DNA of 39,498 nucleotides from an uncultured Clostridia bacterium (GCA_944385895.1 CALWYZ010000018.1:1-39498), one strand, 5' to 3'. Shown: positions 1 through 8,271, numbered from the stretch's first letter. Notes: a model not told the origin generated them from the letters alone. Made by a program: numbers and translations.

Positions 1-1
1 A

Positions 2-340
2 TACGGATTTGAAAATTCAGGAGCGTTACCGAATTGGCGACATCATGCGCAAAGAATGTTATCTTGCCCTATCCATAAGCTAAACAAAAATCGCATTGAC
101 TTTGGCTTTATAGAAAACAATGCTTCTGCAAATGGCGATACCTACAACTGTCTTATCATTTCTACAAAGCAACATAGTATTATCTGTGAGCAAGCAGGAT
201 GTACGATAGAACCGCTGAATCCTTCAGGAAGTCAGACCGCTGTGGTATGGAAAAAGGCTTCAAGCAATGCCCTTGTCAATAGCTTTTCTGATTTGCTTTT
301 GTCAAATCAAGCGGCAATCAATGCGGAATATGTAAAGTAG
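2..340 (+). CDS. Partial CDS, possible LysR-type regulator C-terminus
   Basis: The frame is open from base 2 to a TAG at 338-340, so the gene begins before the window; the internal ATG at 56 is not a credible start because no ribosome site precedes it. About 112 residues are visible. The stretch IEPLNPSG followed by AVVWKK and then ALVNSFSDLLL resembles the end of a LysR substrate-binding domain (a 'pl.P' segment, then 'lvWrk', then a final helix), and RIDFGFI resembles the 'g.lDlgfi' strand earlier in that domain. The fragment is short and the usual 'G.GIallP' segment is not seen, so it may be shortened inside, or the family call may be wrong. It lies 47 bases upstream of the CorA gene in the same direction. 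Confidence 0.4.
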   Translation, partial: YGFENSGALPNWRHHAQRMLSCPIHKLNKNRIDFGFIENNASANGDTYNCLIISTKQHSIICEQAGCTIEPLNPSGSQTAVVWKKASSNALVNSFSDLLLSNQAAINAEYVK

Positions 341-387
341 AAAATACTTTCATACTGTGATATAATAAAGAGCGGAAAGGAGGTGCT

Positions 388-1302
388 ATGATGCAATACT
401 TCATTGATTTAAAAGACGGGAGTCTGCAAGCCGCCCAAAACTGCGGCGATAGAAAACCGTTTTTCACGGTTATGAGTACGGCGGAATTTCACGAATGTAA
501 AGAACAACTGCCGTATTATAAAGAACTTCTCCACTGCCTCGGATCGATTCGTTACTGTAAAGCGGAAGTGTTCAAAAACTGCATCATCGGGACCTTACGC
601 CTGCCTCAGAAAAGCGAACAGCGTTCACCGCAGCTTTCTTTCGGCTTTTATTTGACGGGACAGTCGCTCTTATTTGTCGAAGATGTAGGCGATTTGAAAT
701 TATGGGTAGACAAACGGATAGGTATGCTTCAGGAACTGAACAGCCCGGCTCAGCTTCTTTTGCGGTTTATGGAGCAAATGATAGAAGATGATGTTCTCTA
801 TCTTTCTCACATAGAGTCAGAAACAGAGAAAATGGAAGAAAATATCGGTTCCGGCGGTTCGGCAGACTTTTTCCCTTTGCTCACAAAACACAGGCAAAAG
901 CTGTCCGAATTAAACGCTTACTATGAACAACTGACGAATATCGGAGAGTTGTTTCAATCCCGCACGTGTTCTTCATTTGCAGACGATACGCAGGACTGGG
1001 ATAAATTTGCCTATCGTGCCGAGAGATTGCAAAATCATGTTCAGCTGCTTCGTGAAAATATGCTTCAGCTTCGTGAGCTTTATCAGTCAAAGCAAGACGC
1101 ACGGCAAAATAAAATTATGGGGATTCTCACAATCGTCACAACCTTTTTCCTGCCTCTTACTTTAATCACGGGATGGTACGGAATGAACTTTGCCTATATG
1201 CCTGAGCTTAAATGGCGGTACGGTTACCCGGTTGTTATACTTGTTGCGCTGATTATTGCAGTCGTCGAATTTATTTACTTCAAAAGGAAAAAATTCTTTT
1301 AA
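388..1302 (+). CDS. corA: CorA family magnesium/divalent cation channel
   Basis: A 304-residue protein of the 2-TM-GxN family, which forms pentameric Mg2+ channels in the cytoplasmic membrane. The large N-terminal part is cytoplasmic, with a long charged helical stretch (about residues 110-235). Two membrane segments follow at the C-terminus (about 243-266 and 279-298), separated by the diagnostic YGMNF motif, and the protein ends in a basic tail (FKRKKFF). AAAGGAGGTGCT precedes two consecutive ATGs at 388 and 391; spacing slightly favours 391. A TATAAT-like hexamer at 361-366 could be its -10, but no good -35 is seen. It is followed 41 bases later by kdpD, so ion-homeostasis genes are grouped here. 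Confidence 0.88.
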   Translation: MMQYFIDLKDGSLQAAQNCGDRKPFFTVMSTAEFHECKEQLPYYKELLHCLGSIRYCKAEVFKNCIIGTLRLPQKSEQRSPQLSFGFYLTGQSLLFVEDVGDLKLWVDKRIGMLQELNSPAQLLLRFMEQMIEDDVLYLSHIESETEKMEENIGSGGSADFFPLLTKHRQKLSELNAYYEQLTNIGELFQSRTCSSFADDTQDWDKFAYRAERLQNHVQLLRENMLQLRELYQSKQDARQNKIMGILTIVTTFFLPLTLITGWYGMNFAYMPELKWRYGYPVVILVALIIAVVEFIYFKRKKFF

Positions 1303-1343
1303 TTTCACTCTCTTAAAATATGAGACTTACAGGAGGTGTTTTT

Positions 1344-4046
1344 ATGGACGAAACAAGGCAAAGCCCGGAACAGATTTTGAAGCAAATTGAAAAGGAAGAA
1401 CAAAGCCTTAATCGCGGGCATTTGAAGATATTTTTCGGATATGCCGCAGGCGTAGGCAAAACCTATGCCATGCTGAAAGCCGCACATTCGGCAAAGAGGC
1501 GCGGTGTTGATGTTGTTGCAGGTTACATTGAACCGCACGCCCGTCCGCAGACCTCTGCACTTGTAAACGGGCTGGAATGTCTTCCGAATCTTGTTTCGGA
1601 ATATAACGGAATTACTCTTTCGGAATTTAATCTTGATGCTGCGCTTGCCAGGCACCCACAGTTAATCCTTGTGGATGAGCTTGCCCATACCAATGCGCCT
1701 GTGTGCCGACATACAAAGCGTTATCAGGATATTGAAGAGCTGCTTAATGCGGGAATAGATGTTTATACCACGGTAAATGTTCAGCATATTGAAAGTCTCA
1801 ATGACACCGTTGCATCTATAACGGGCATTATGGTACACGAGCGTATCCCCGATTCGGTATTTGATAATGCCGGTCAGGTTGAGCTTGTTGATATTGAGCC
1901 GCAGGAATTGATTGAACGGCTGCAAGCGGGTAAAGTTTATAACCCGACTCAGGCTGAGCGTGCAACAGAGAATTTCTTTACCGTGGAAAATCTTACGGCG
2001 CTTCGTGAAATTGCTTTGCGACGCTGCGCTGATAGAGTAAATCTGCTTACCGAAGCTGTAAGAATTAAAAGCCACAGCGATTATCATACGGACGAGCATA
2101 TCCTTGTCTGCCTTTCATCATCGCCGTCCAATCCCAAAATCATTCGTACTGCTGCCCGAATGGCGAATGCCTTTAAGGGTGCTTTTACCGCGCTGTTTGT
2201 GGAAACCCCTGATTATCAGGTCATGTCCGAGGAAGATGTAAAGCGACTGCGGAGCAATATGCGTCTTGCGGAACAGCTCGGCGCAAAAATCGAAACTGTG
2301 TACGGGGAAGATGTACCTTTTCAAATAGCTGAGTTTGCAAGGCTGTCGGGCGTGTCGAAAATCGTGATTGGCAGGAGCGCTGCAACCCGAAGGAGCATAT
2401 TCTCTAAACCTACGCTTACAGATAAGTTAATTGCAAGTACGCCGAATTTGGATGTGCATATTATACCGGACACAGAAGGAAAAAGTGTAGCATACCGTGT
2501 CAAAAAAGCAAGGAAGAAAAATGAAATCGTGTTCTCGGTTTCCGATCTCTTGAAAAGCGTTGCTATTTTGATTTTGTCAAGCTGTATCGGAATGCTGTTT
2601 CGATACTTGGGCTTTGCAGAAGCCAATATTATAACGGTATATGTTCTCGGTGTCCTTGTAACCTCGGTTGTGACAAGGCATCGAATTTACAGTCTGATAT
2701 CCTCTATTGTCAGCGTATTGGTTTTCAACTTTTTCTTCACCGAACCGCACTTCACTCTTCAGGCTTACGATCAAGGCTATCCTGTCACCTTTTTGATTAT
2801 GTTTTTGGCGGCGCTGCTTACAAGCTCTCTTGCCGTAAAGCTCAAAAATCATGCAAAGCAGGCTGCGCAGGCTGCTTACAGAACCAAGGTGCTGTTTGAC
2901 ACAAACCAGCTTTTACAGCAGGCAAAGGGTAAAAACGAAATCGTTTCTGCAACGGCAAATCAACTTATTAAACTGCTCGGTAAGGATATTGTGTTCTATT
3001 TGTCAGAAAACGAAACTTTAAGCGAGCCGCATATTTTTACCGTTTCAGGTGACAAAACGGACGAGGAAATAACCGGTATAAATGAAAAGGCGGTTGCAGA
3101 GTGGGTACTGAAAAATAACAAGCACGCAGGCGCTACTACCGAAACGCTTTCAAGTGCAAAATGCCTATGCCTTGCTGTAAGGGTAAACAGCCGAGTCTAC
3201 GGTGTTGTCGGCATTTATATAGGCAATGAGCCGCTTGATTCGTTTGAAAAGAGTATTCTTTTGTCTATACTCGGCGAATGTGCTTTGTCGCTGGAAAACG
3301 AAAAGAATGCAAGAGAGAAAGAAGAAGCGGCAATTCTCGCTAAGAATGAACAGCTCCGTGCCAATCTCTTGCGGGCTATTTCCCACGATTTGCGAACGCC
3401 GCTTACTTCCATTTCAGGCAATGCAAGCAACCTTATATCAAACGGCAATTCCTTTGACGAAGCGACAAAGAATCAGCTTTATACCGATATTTACGATGAC
3501 TCTATGTGGCTTATCAATTTGGTGGAAAATCTGCTTTCGGTCGCAAGAATCGAAGAAGGACGGCTTAATCTTAACATTACAGAGGATTTAGTAGACGATG
3601 TCATCACAGAAGCGCTACATCATGTGAACCGAAAAAGCGTAGAACATCATATTACCGTTCGGCATAAAGAAGATTATCTGCTCGCCAAAATGGACGCAAA
3701 GCTTATGGTACAGGTTATTATAAATATTGTGGATAACGCCATTAAATACACGCCTAAAGGTTCTAATATTTTGATTAAAACTTGGAAGCAGGAAGATAAA
3801 GCTGTTATAACCATTGCCGATGACGGCGACGGGATACCCGATGATATGAAAGAGCGGGTATTTGATATGTTTTACAGCGGTGCAAATAAAATAGCCGACA
3901 GCCGCCGCAGCTTGGGGCTGGGCTTGTCGCTGTGCCGTTCCATTGTAAATGCACACGGCGGCAAAATAACCGTTTCAGACAACACACCGCACGGCACGGT
4001 GTTCACTGTTACATTACCTGCCGGGGAGGTAGAAATTCATGAATAA
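1344..4046 (+). CDS. kdpD: KdpD-type osmosensitive K+ sensor histidine kinase
   Basis: About 900 residues with the full KdpD layout, typical of the family in length. The N-terminal KdpD domain has Walker A GYAAGVGKT (residues 32-40) and Walker B LILVDELAHT (Asp111). A universal-stress-protein-like domain follows (about 245-370), then four closely spaced membrane segments (about 400-495), a GAF-like region, the HisKA phosphoacceptor in AISHDLRTPL (His681), and an ATPase domain with N-box DNAIKY and GLGLSLC. The start at 1344 is chosen because CAGGAGGTGTTTTT ends directly before it; an in-frame ATG at 1320 has no ribosome site. KdpD senses K+/turgor and controls KdpE. The 3' end overlaps kdpE by 8 bases. 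No kdpFABC pump genes are visible, so the target may be an unseen transporter upstream or elsewhere. Confidence 0.95.
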   Translation: MDETRQSPEQILKQIEKEEQSLNRGHLKIFFGYAAGVGKTYAMLKAAHSAKRRGVDVVAGYIEPHARPQTSALVNGLECLPNLVSEYNGITLSEFNLDAALARHPQLILVDELAHTNAPVCRHTKRYQDIEELLNAGIDVYTTVNVQHIESLNDTVASITGIMVHERIPDSVFDNAGQVELVDIEPQELIERLQAGKVYNPTQAERATENFFTVENLTALREIALRRCADRVNLLTEAVRIKSHSDYHTDEHILVCLSSSPSNPKIIRTAARMANAFKGAFTALFVETPDYQVMSEEDVKRLRSNMRLAEQLGAKIETVYGEDVPFQIAEFARLSGVSKIVIGRSAATRRSIFSKPTLTDKLIASTPNLDVHIIPDTEGKSVAYRVKKARKKNEIVFSVSDLLKSVAILILSSCIGMLFRYLGFAEANIITVYVLGVLVTSVVTRHRIYSLISSIVSVLVFNFFFTEPHFTLQAYDQGYPVTFLIMFLAALLTSSLAVKLKNHAKQAAQAAYRTKVLFDTNQLLQQAKGKNEIVSATANQLIKLLGKDIVFYLSENETLSEPHIFTVSGDKTDEEITGINEKAVAEWVLKNNKHAGATTETLSSAKCLCLAVRVNSRVYGVVGIYIGNEPLDSFEKSILLSILGECALSLENEKNAREKEEAAILAKNEQLRANLLRAISHDLRTPLTSISGNASNLISNGNSFDEATKNQLYTDIYDDSMWLINLVENLLSVARIEEGRLNLNITEDLVDDVITEALHHVNRKSVEHHITVRHKEDYLLAKMDAKLMVQVIINIVDNAIKYTPKGSNILIKTWKQEDKAVITIADDGDGIPDDMKERVFDMFYSGANKIADSRRSLGLGLSLCRSIVNAHGGKITVSDNTPHGTVFTVTLPAGEVEIHE

Positions 4047-4740
4047 ACCATTGATATTGGTTGTTGAAGATGATAATTCGGTCAAAAATCTTATTACAAC
4101 AACCCTTAAAGCGCACGATTACAGATACTTAACCGCACCTAACGGTTCCACCGCCATTTTGGAAGCGTCATCGCACAATCCCGATATTGTCCTCTTAGAT
4201 TTAGGACTTCCCGATATTGACGGCGTTGATGTTATTAAAAAAATCCGCACTTGGTCGAATATGCCGATTATCGTTATCAGCGCACGAAGCGAAGATACCG
4301 ATAAAATTGACGCACTCGATGCAGGCGCCGACGATTATCTGACCAAACCGTTTTCGGTGGAAGAACTTTTGGCAAGGCTCAGGGTAACGCAAAGGCGGCT
4401 TAATATGATACAGAACGAGACCGCCGCCGAAGCGTCCGTTTTCACAAACGGTCAGCTTCGTATAGATTATGCCGCAGGATGCGCCTATTTAGGCGATGAA
4501 GAATTGCACCTTACACCTATTGAATATAAACTTCTGTGTCTGCTTTCAAGAAATATAGGCAAGGTTTTAACCCATACCTTTATTACACAGAGCATTTGGG
4601 GCAGTTGTTGGGATAACGATATTGCCTCTCTGCGCGTCTTTATGGCAACGCTCCGCAAAAAACTGGAAAAGGACGCAGATTCTCCACAATATATCCAAAC
4701 GCATATCGGCGTTGGTTACAGAATGATGAAGGTTGAATAA
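4039..4740 (+). CDS. kdpE: KdpE-type response regulator (OmpR family)
   Basis: A 233-residue two-domain response regulator. The receiver domain has the acidic pair at residues 10-12, the phospho-acceptor Asp54 in VLLDLGLPDID and the conserved Lys in LTKPFS (about 103). The C-terminal winged helix (about 135-232) has the OmpR/PhoB pattern LTPIEYKLLCLL and ends VGYRMMKVE. The start overlaps the end of kdpD, with GGGGAGGTAGAAATTC as ribosome site, so the two are translationally coupled. It is inferred to be phosphorylated by the adjacent KdpD and to activate a K+ uptake or osmotic response operon; that target is not in view. A strong stem-loop follows. Confidence 0.95.
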   Translation: MNKPLILVVEDDNSVKNLITTTLKAHDYRYLTAPNGSTAILEASSHNPDIVLLDLGLPDIDGVDVIKKIRTWSNMPIIVISARSEDTDKIDALDAGADDYLTKPFSVEELLARLRVTQRRLNMIQNETAAEASVFTNGQLRIDYAAGCAYLGDEELHLTPIEYKLLCLLSRNIGKVLTHTFITQSIWGSCWDNDIASLRVFMATLRKKLEKDADSPQYIQTHIGVGYRMMKVE

Positions 4741-4768
4741 TTTGTTAAACAAAAAATGAATACGCAAA

Positions 4769-4807
4769 AACGGTGCTGTAAATCCTTTTGATCTTTACAG
4801 CACCGTT
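4769..4807. terminator. Bidirectional intrinsic terminator between kdpE and tnpV
   Basis: A perfect 14-bp stem (4769-4782 with 4794-4807) and an 11-base loop. An A-run precedes it, which reads as a T-run on the minus strand, and a shorter T-rich stretch follows it. It lies between the convergent kdpE (+) and tnpV (-) and overlaps the tnpV stop codon, so it probably ends both transcripts. Confidence 0.8.
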
Positions 4808-5192
4808 AATCTTTTATGAAAAAAATCAATTCATTATTTATGACTTCCTTTGCTCTGCTGCGGATGTTATTCATTTGAGCAACCCATTTCATTTGATTAT
4901 CCGCTTTGAGTTTCTCGGTAACACCCTCATGCTCCGCTATCTGTTTTACCAAGCGAAAAAACATCTCCTCAGCCTGTTTGTCAATATCTGAGAGGTAGCC
5001 GTTCAGTTTACCGCTTGTCAGCAGATTGAGATAAAAGACCTTACGATTTTGCTTGATATACTGCAAATGTCGCTGTCCCCATAAACCGACAGGCTGTTGT
5101 TCTCCTTCGGGCAGTTTTAAACACGGTAGATAGTAGTCACCTTGAAGTTCGAACCAAAGACCGTTCTTTTCGTCATAAATGTACTTTTCCAT
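4806..5192 (-). CDS. tnpV: TnpV family transposon-encoded protein (copy 1)
   Basis: A 128-residue soluble protein beginning MEKYIYDEKNGLWFELQGDY, recognisable as the TnpV family known from Tn4451-like and related Clostridial mobile elements. Visible family features are the PCLKLPE and LWGQRHLQY segments, SGKLNGYLSDIDKQAEEMF and the LKADNQMKWVAQMNNIR stretch. The biochemical function is not established. The start at 5192 is chosen because GGAGG lies 8 bases upstream; a GTG at 5198 is too close to it. The upstream small gene ends at 5195, so the two are probably cotranscribed. A second, similar copy lies at 28995-29372 on the opposite strand. Confidence 0.85.
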   Translation of the reverse strand: MEKYIYDEKNGLWFELQGDYYLPCLKLPEGEQQPVGLWGQRHLQYIKQNRKVFYLNLLTSGKLNGYLSDIDKQAEEMFFRLVKQIAEHEGVTEKLKADNQMKWVAQMNNIRSRAKEVINNELIFFIKD

Positions 5193-5194
5193 AA

Positions 5195-5380
5195 TCACGC
5201 CTCCTTGTAAATTACTTTGAATTTCTTTTGTTTTGCACCAATGATTTTCAATAGAACTTCATCCACCGCATCGGTGTACTTGCCGTCAGCAATAATCTTG
5301 TTCCGCATTTCGTTCAGGCAGTTCACAATCACCCGCCGTTCAAAATCATCAAGCACTATGTAATACTTCTTATCTCGCAT
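5195..5380 (-). CDS. Small hypothetical protein upstream of tnpV
   Basis: A 61-residue charged, soluble protein (MRDKKYYIVLDDFERRVIVN at the start, KFKVIYKEA at the end) with no membrane segment or cysteine motif. GGAGG lies 7 bases upstream of the ATG, which supports translation. It ends 2 bases before the tnpV start, consistent with a two-gene transcript. Similar short proteins are, to my knowledge, common companions of TnpV in Clostridial mobile elements. No function can be assigned. Confidence 0.72.
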   Translation of the reverse strand: MRDKKYYIVLDDFERRVIVNCLNEMRNKIIADGKYTDAVDEVLLKIIGAKQKKFKVIYKEA

Positions 5381-5450
5381 ATCGAATCCTCCTTTGCCTG
5401 TATTGTAACAAAGGAAAGCGCAATTAACGAATGTGCGGACATAACAAAAC

Positions 5451-5482
5451 CCGCCACCTTAGACTTTCATCTAAGATGGCGG
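5451..5482 (-). terminator. Intrinsic terminator downstream of ssrA and gene remnant
   Basis: A 13-bp stem (5451-5463 with 5470-5482, one G-T pair) and a 6-base loop. On the minus strand it follows ssrA and the short remnant at 5496-5558, and it is trailed by GGGTTTTGTT, a modest T-run. On the plus strand TTTCTGTTTC follows. It separates ssrA transcription from the two-gene tnpV unit. Confidence 0.65.
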
Positions 5483-5495
5483 TTTCTGTTTCGTA

Positions 5496-5558
5496 TCAGA
5501 GCATCACCTTGACGGCAAAGCCGCCGCTAAAGAAGTAGGTGTTCGTCCAATACACGTT
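5496..5558 (-). pseudogene. Gene remnant (3' end) fused to the ssrA 3' terminus
   Basis: On the minus strand, directly after the CCA end of ssrA, an open frame reads NVYWTNTYF, then FSGGFAVKVML and a TGA stop at 5496-5498. The sequence is protein-like (aromatic and glycine-rich end, sensible codons) but has no start of its own: upstream of it is only tmRNA sequence. It ends 13 bases before a terminator, as a normal gene end would. I read it as the tail of a gene whose front part was replaced when DNA joined at the ssrA end. The parent protein was not recognised, and a chance open frame of 20 codons cannot be excluded. Confidence 0.35.
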
Positions 5559-5907
5559 TGGTGGAGGCGAGGGGAATTGAACCCCTGTCCGAAAACTATC
5601 CGGCATTGCTTTCTACGGATGTAGCTTTATATTTAAATTCCCTACAAACGGCGTCATAAAGCAGACTTCGTTTTTTGGTAGCTTCATATTACAAATAACC
5701 ATTCAAAGCTTTATGGTATTCGTTCACCACTAAATGTTACACCCTCTTGCGCTCGTGGTCCTTCGCATTTGGATGACGCTGCAATTAAGCAGCGTAAGCT
5801 AATTTATTATTGTTAGCGTTTAATTTTAAGTTACACATTTTTAAGAGGTTGTGTGCCTCTATCCGCTTACAATACCATCCGGTCCCCGTCGAAACCATTG
5901 CGCCCCC
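5559..5907 (-). ncRNA. ssrA: tmRNA (transfer-messenger RNA), ssrA
   Basis: Transfer-messenger RNA of about 349 nt on the minus strand. The 5' end GGGGGCGCAATGG (5907 down) pairs with the 3' end CGCCTCC before ACCA (5559 side) to form a 7-bp acceptor stem with one G·U. The 3' T-arm GGACAGGGGTTCAATTCCCC is typical, and CCA is encoded. The tag frame reads GCT AAC AAT AAT AAA TTA GCT TAC GCT GCT TAA (about 5826-5794), giving the tag AANNNKLAYAA once the charged alanine is counted. It ends in the usual small residues recognised by ClpXP-type proteases. tmRNA rescues stalled ribosomes with SmpB, encoded about 1 kb upstream. Its 3' end is a common integrase target, and accessory DNA adjoins it here. 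Confidence 0.96.
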
Positions 5908-5910
5908 GCA

Positions 5911-5939
5911 ATATAAGATTGTATAGTACAATCTTATAT
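5911..5939. repeat. 29-bp perfect palindrome in the ssrA leader
   Basis: Two 13-base arms (5911-5923 and 5927-5939, core AAGATTGTA/TACAATCTT) around a 3-base centre, perfectly complementary. It lies 3 bases upstream of the mature tmRNA 5' end and downstream of the predicted start site, so it would form a hairpin in the 5' leader removed by RNase P. There is no T-run after it in the ssrA direction, so a terminator is unlikely. An operator is the alternative. Confidence 0.6.
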
Positions 5940-5972
5940 ATTATTATATTATATACAATATAAAAAATCAAT
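5940..5972 (-). promoter_or_regulatory. Predicted σA promoter of ssrA
   Basis: On the minus strand TTGATT is followed after 17 bases by the second of two overlapping TATAAT hexamers, in a very A+T-rich stretch. This places the start a few bases before the leader palindrome, giving a precursor with roughly 35 extra 5' bases. Confidence 0.5.
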
Positions 5973-5995
5973 GGAAGCTTTTGTTTGTTATTTTA

Positions 5996-6850
5996 TCATC
6001 GGATATACTTACTTCTTGTGTCAAGTAGCCAATCACATGCCTCGTTTAACCAGTTTTTCAGTCTATAAGTTTCTGTGTTTGTAACAAGATCTCCGGTTGA
6101 TTTACCATGAGAGCCTTTTTCATAAATATGCAGTTCAAAAGGCACACCGTTTTTCTTTAGTGCGGTTGCAAATCTAAGTGAACTTTCGCATGGTACTCCT
6201 GTATCTTCAAATGTACTCCAGATAAATGTCGGGGGAGTATCTTTTGATACCTGTCTATCAAGGCACAAATATTCAAGCATATTTTTATCGTTGCACTTTT
6301 CTCCCAGAAGATTGTTGAAAGAGCCCTTGTGAATTTGAATCTCTCCGTCATAGTCGTTTATGATTACCGGATATGCTAAAATAAGACCGTTTGGTTTTAC
6401 CTGTTCAACATCTTTAAAATAATCGACGGCTTCCTTTTTGTTCCAAAGTGTGCCTGCCGAAGCAGCCAGATGTCCGCCTGCTGAAAATCCGCAAATATAT
6501 ATTTTATCTTTGTTCCCGTGATACTGCTGTGCGGTTTCACGAAGATATTTTACAGCTGTCAGTGTTTCTAAAAGTGAAACCGGAAATACAGCTGGATTTA
6601 CACTGTAATACAAAATTGCAGCGTTCATTCCGCGCTGTAAAAAATTAAAAGCTATCGGTTCCGCCTCCCGCTCGGAAGTCATGTGATATCCTCCGCCAGG
6701 TAAAATCAATACGGTTGTACGGTCCGGTGTATATTTTGAAACTTCCTCGCTGTCATTAGGTATAAATATTTTGAGCTTCGGTATGTAGTCAATACGATCG
6801 ACCGCAATTTTTGAATAGTCAAGATTTATTTCCTTTACTTCATAAATCAT
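5996..6850 (-). CDS. Alpha/beta hydrolase, acetyl-esterase-like
   Basis: A 284-residue soluble esterase of the BD-FAE/acetyl-xylan-esterase-like alpha/beta hydrolase type. The oxyanion-hole loop is PGGGYH (residues 51-56), and the nucleophile elbow is GFSAGGH with Ser123. The C-terminal pattern IWSTFEDTGVP, then ESSLRFATAL and a final GSHG supplies the likely acid and catalytic His. No signal peptide is seen, so it is cytoplasmic. The start at 6850 is chosen because GGAG lies 9 bases upstream; an ATG at 6865 overlaps that site. It is the third gene of the operon with smpB (24-base gap). The substrate is unknown; related enzymes remove acetyl groups from sugars. Confidence 0.85.
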   Translation of the reverse strand: MIYEVKEINLDYSKIAVDRIDYIPKLKIFIPNDSEEVSKYTPDRTTVLILPGGGYHMTSEREAEPIAFNFLQRGMNAAILYYSVNPAVFPVSLLETLTAVKYLRETAQQYHGNKDKIYICGFSAGGHLAASAGTLWNKKEAVDYFKDVEQVKPNGLILAYPVIINDYDGEIQIHKGSFNNLLGEKCNDKNMLEYLCLDRQVSKDTPPTFIWSTFEDTGVPCESSLRFATALKKNGVPFELHIYEKGSHGKSTGDLVTNTETYRLKNWLNEACDWLLDTRSKYIR

Positions 6851-6874
6851 GATTTTGCACTCCATTCTGTTATA

Positions 6875-7339
6875 TTAATATTTATTTCTGTCTCTCAATG
6901 TTCTCTGTATATCTCTGTCGGCTTGCTTTTTGGACTCGGAATCTCTTTTGTCATAAAGCTTTTTACCTTTACATAATCCTATTTCTACTTTTACCTTTGA
7001 GCCTGCAAAATACAGTGACAGAGGAATAATAGAAAAACCTTCTTGCTTAACCTTTCCAAGCAAAGACATAATTTCCCGTTTATGCATTAAGAGTTTTTTG
7101 TCTCTGAGCGGGTCGCGGTTAAAAACGTTCCCTTTTTCGTACGGAGAAATATGCATACCTTTTATAAAAAGCTCTCCATTGTCTATCGAGCAAAAGCTGT
7201 CTTTTAGATTTACGTTTCCGGCACGAATAGATTTGACCTCAGTTCCGTAAAGTTCTATGCCCGCCTCGTATGTGCTTAATACAAAATAGTCGAAATACGC
7301 CTTTTTATTTTTTGAAATAATTTTATTATGCTCTTTCAT
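6875..7339 (-). CDS. smpB: SsrA-binding protein SmpB
   Basis: A 154-residue small basic protein that binds tmRNA and delivers it to stalled ribosomes. Family marks are the N-terminal [38 protein letters not shown], and the C-terminal [18 protein letters not shown] basic tail that enters the decoding region. Length and layout match the family. The ATG overlaps the stop of the upstream acyltransferase-like gene by 4 bases, so they are coupled. Location next to ssrA is common in Firmicutes. Confidence 0.97.
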   Translation of the reverse strand: MKEHNKIISKNKKAYFDYFVLSTYEAGIELYGTEVKSIRAGNVNLKDSFCSIDNGELFIKGMHISPYEKGNVFNRDPLRDKKLLMHKREIMSLLGKVKQEGFSIIPLSLYFAGSKVKVEIGLCKGKKLYDKRDSESKKQADRDIQRTLRDRNKY

Positions 7340-8202
7340 CTGATATCCTTAATTACATTTTCCGGAGGTGAATCAAGAATTTCCGGATTATTGAATATAG
7401 TACGCATATATTTGAGCGCAGATGCAAAATAGAAGCCGTCACATATTCTCTCGTCGGTAACAACGGTAATATCGATATAGCGTTTTGGTATGGATTTGCC
7501 GTCTTTATCCAATTCATATACTTTTCTTTTTGCACCGTATGAGATAAACACGGGAATATTTCCAAAATCATATAAATGATGATAGATCGGCGGAATTCCA
7601 AGTGAACCCATAGATGTAATAGCAAGAGAGCCATGAAAAGGACTGATATGTGTAAGAGTTCTCGGCACCAGACCGAAATAATCTATAAACCTTAAAAATC
7701 CTATGGTAAAGCGTAAAAATATTCCGGGAATATATGTAAGAATACGCGCCGTAATATCAAATCCGCTTTCACCGTTTCCGCTTTTTGCTTTGTTTTCTTC
7801 AACAAGCTTGTTGAAATTATGATAAACAGTTTCAGCCGTTTCCTGAGGGGTCATATAAAATTTTATGCATGTATCAGGTGACTCCAGAGTCATTTCTTTT
7901 TTTATTGTCATCATAACTTCGATATGATCGCGTGTGTAAATTCTCTGACCGCGAATAAACCTGTTTATACCCGGCTTTTGAGAAACGGTTCTTGCGTAAG
8001 CGGCAAGAAAAATATGAAGCATACCGAATGAAGAAAGTCCTTCCTGACGTTTTTTGCGTATATAAGCTTCAGCTTTCTCTATATCTATTGAATCTCTGAT
8101 ATAATTCATAGATGTATTTCTGGTTTTCATTATGTAAGGTATTACATATGACATCGGAGGCAGCGACCTGACTCTGCGCCCCTCTTTGGGATATTTGCTC
8201 AT
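7336..8202 (-). CDS. E2-type acyltransferase-fold protein lacking catalytic His
   Basis: A 288-residue protein resembling the catalytic domain of 2-oxoacid dehydrogenase E2/chloramphenicol acetyltransferase. The C-terminal half has [19 protein letters not shown] and then [18 protein letters not shown], which aligns with the E2 active-site signature DHRxxDG. Here the His is replaced by Glu, so classical acyl transfer is doubtful. There is no lipoyl domain and no E1 or E3 neighbour. The start at 8202 follows GGGGAGAGGT; a longer open frame (to 8337) covers the promoter and is rejected. The gene heads the minus-strand operon with smpB and the hydrolase. Its function is unknown. Confidence 0.75.
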   Translation of the reverse strand: MSKYPKEGRRVRSLPPMSYVIPYIMKTRNTSMNYIRDSIDIEKAEAYIRKKRQEGLSSFGMLHIFLAAYARTVSQKPGINRFIRGQRIYTRDHIEVMMTIKKEMTLESPDTCIKFYMTPQETAETVYHNFNKLVEENKAKSGNGESGFDITARILTYIPGIFLRFTIGFLRFIDYFGLVPRTLTHISPFHGSLAITSMGSLGIPPIYHHLYDFGNIPVFISYGAKRKVYELDKDGKSIPKRYIDITVVTDERICDGFYFASALKYMRTIFNNPEILDSPPENVIKDIR

Positions 8203-8242
8203 ACCTCTCCCCCTAAATATAATTATAGCCAAATGCAGTCTA

Positions 8243-8271
8243 ATTATATATACAATAATGTGATTTGTCAA
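8243..8271 (-). promoter_or_regulatory. σA promoter of the acyltransferase-like/smpB/hydrolase operon
   Basis: On the minus strand a consensus TTGACA (8271-8266), a 17-base spacer and a consensus TATAAT (8248-8243) lie about 40 bases upstream of the 8202 start. This supports that start over the longer frame. Confidence 0.8.

Noticed and set aside
1305..1655. Minus-strand open frame inside kdpD
   Set aside because: No ribosome site and no recognisable motif; it is a shadow of kdpD, as are the other long antisense frames in kdpD, spoIVA, comEC, the permeases and the SPFH gene.
5911..5939. Palindrome read as a transcription terminator before ssrA
   Set aside because: It is A+T-rich, has no T-run in the ssrA direction and lies downstream of the predicted ssrA promoter.
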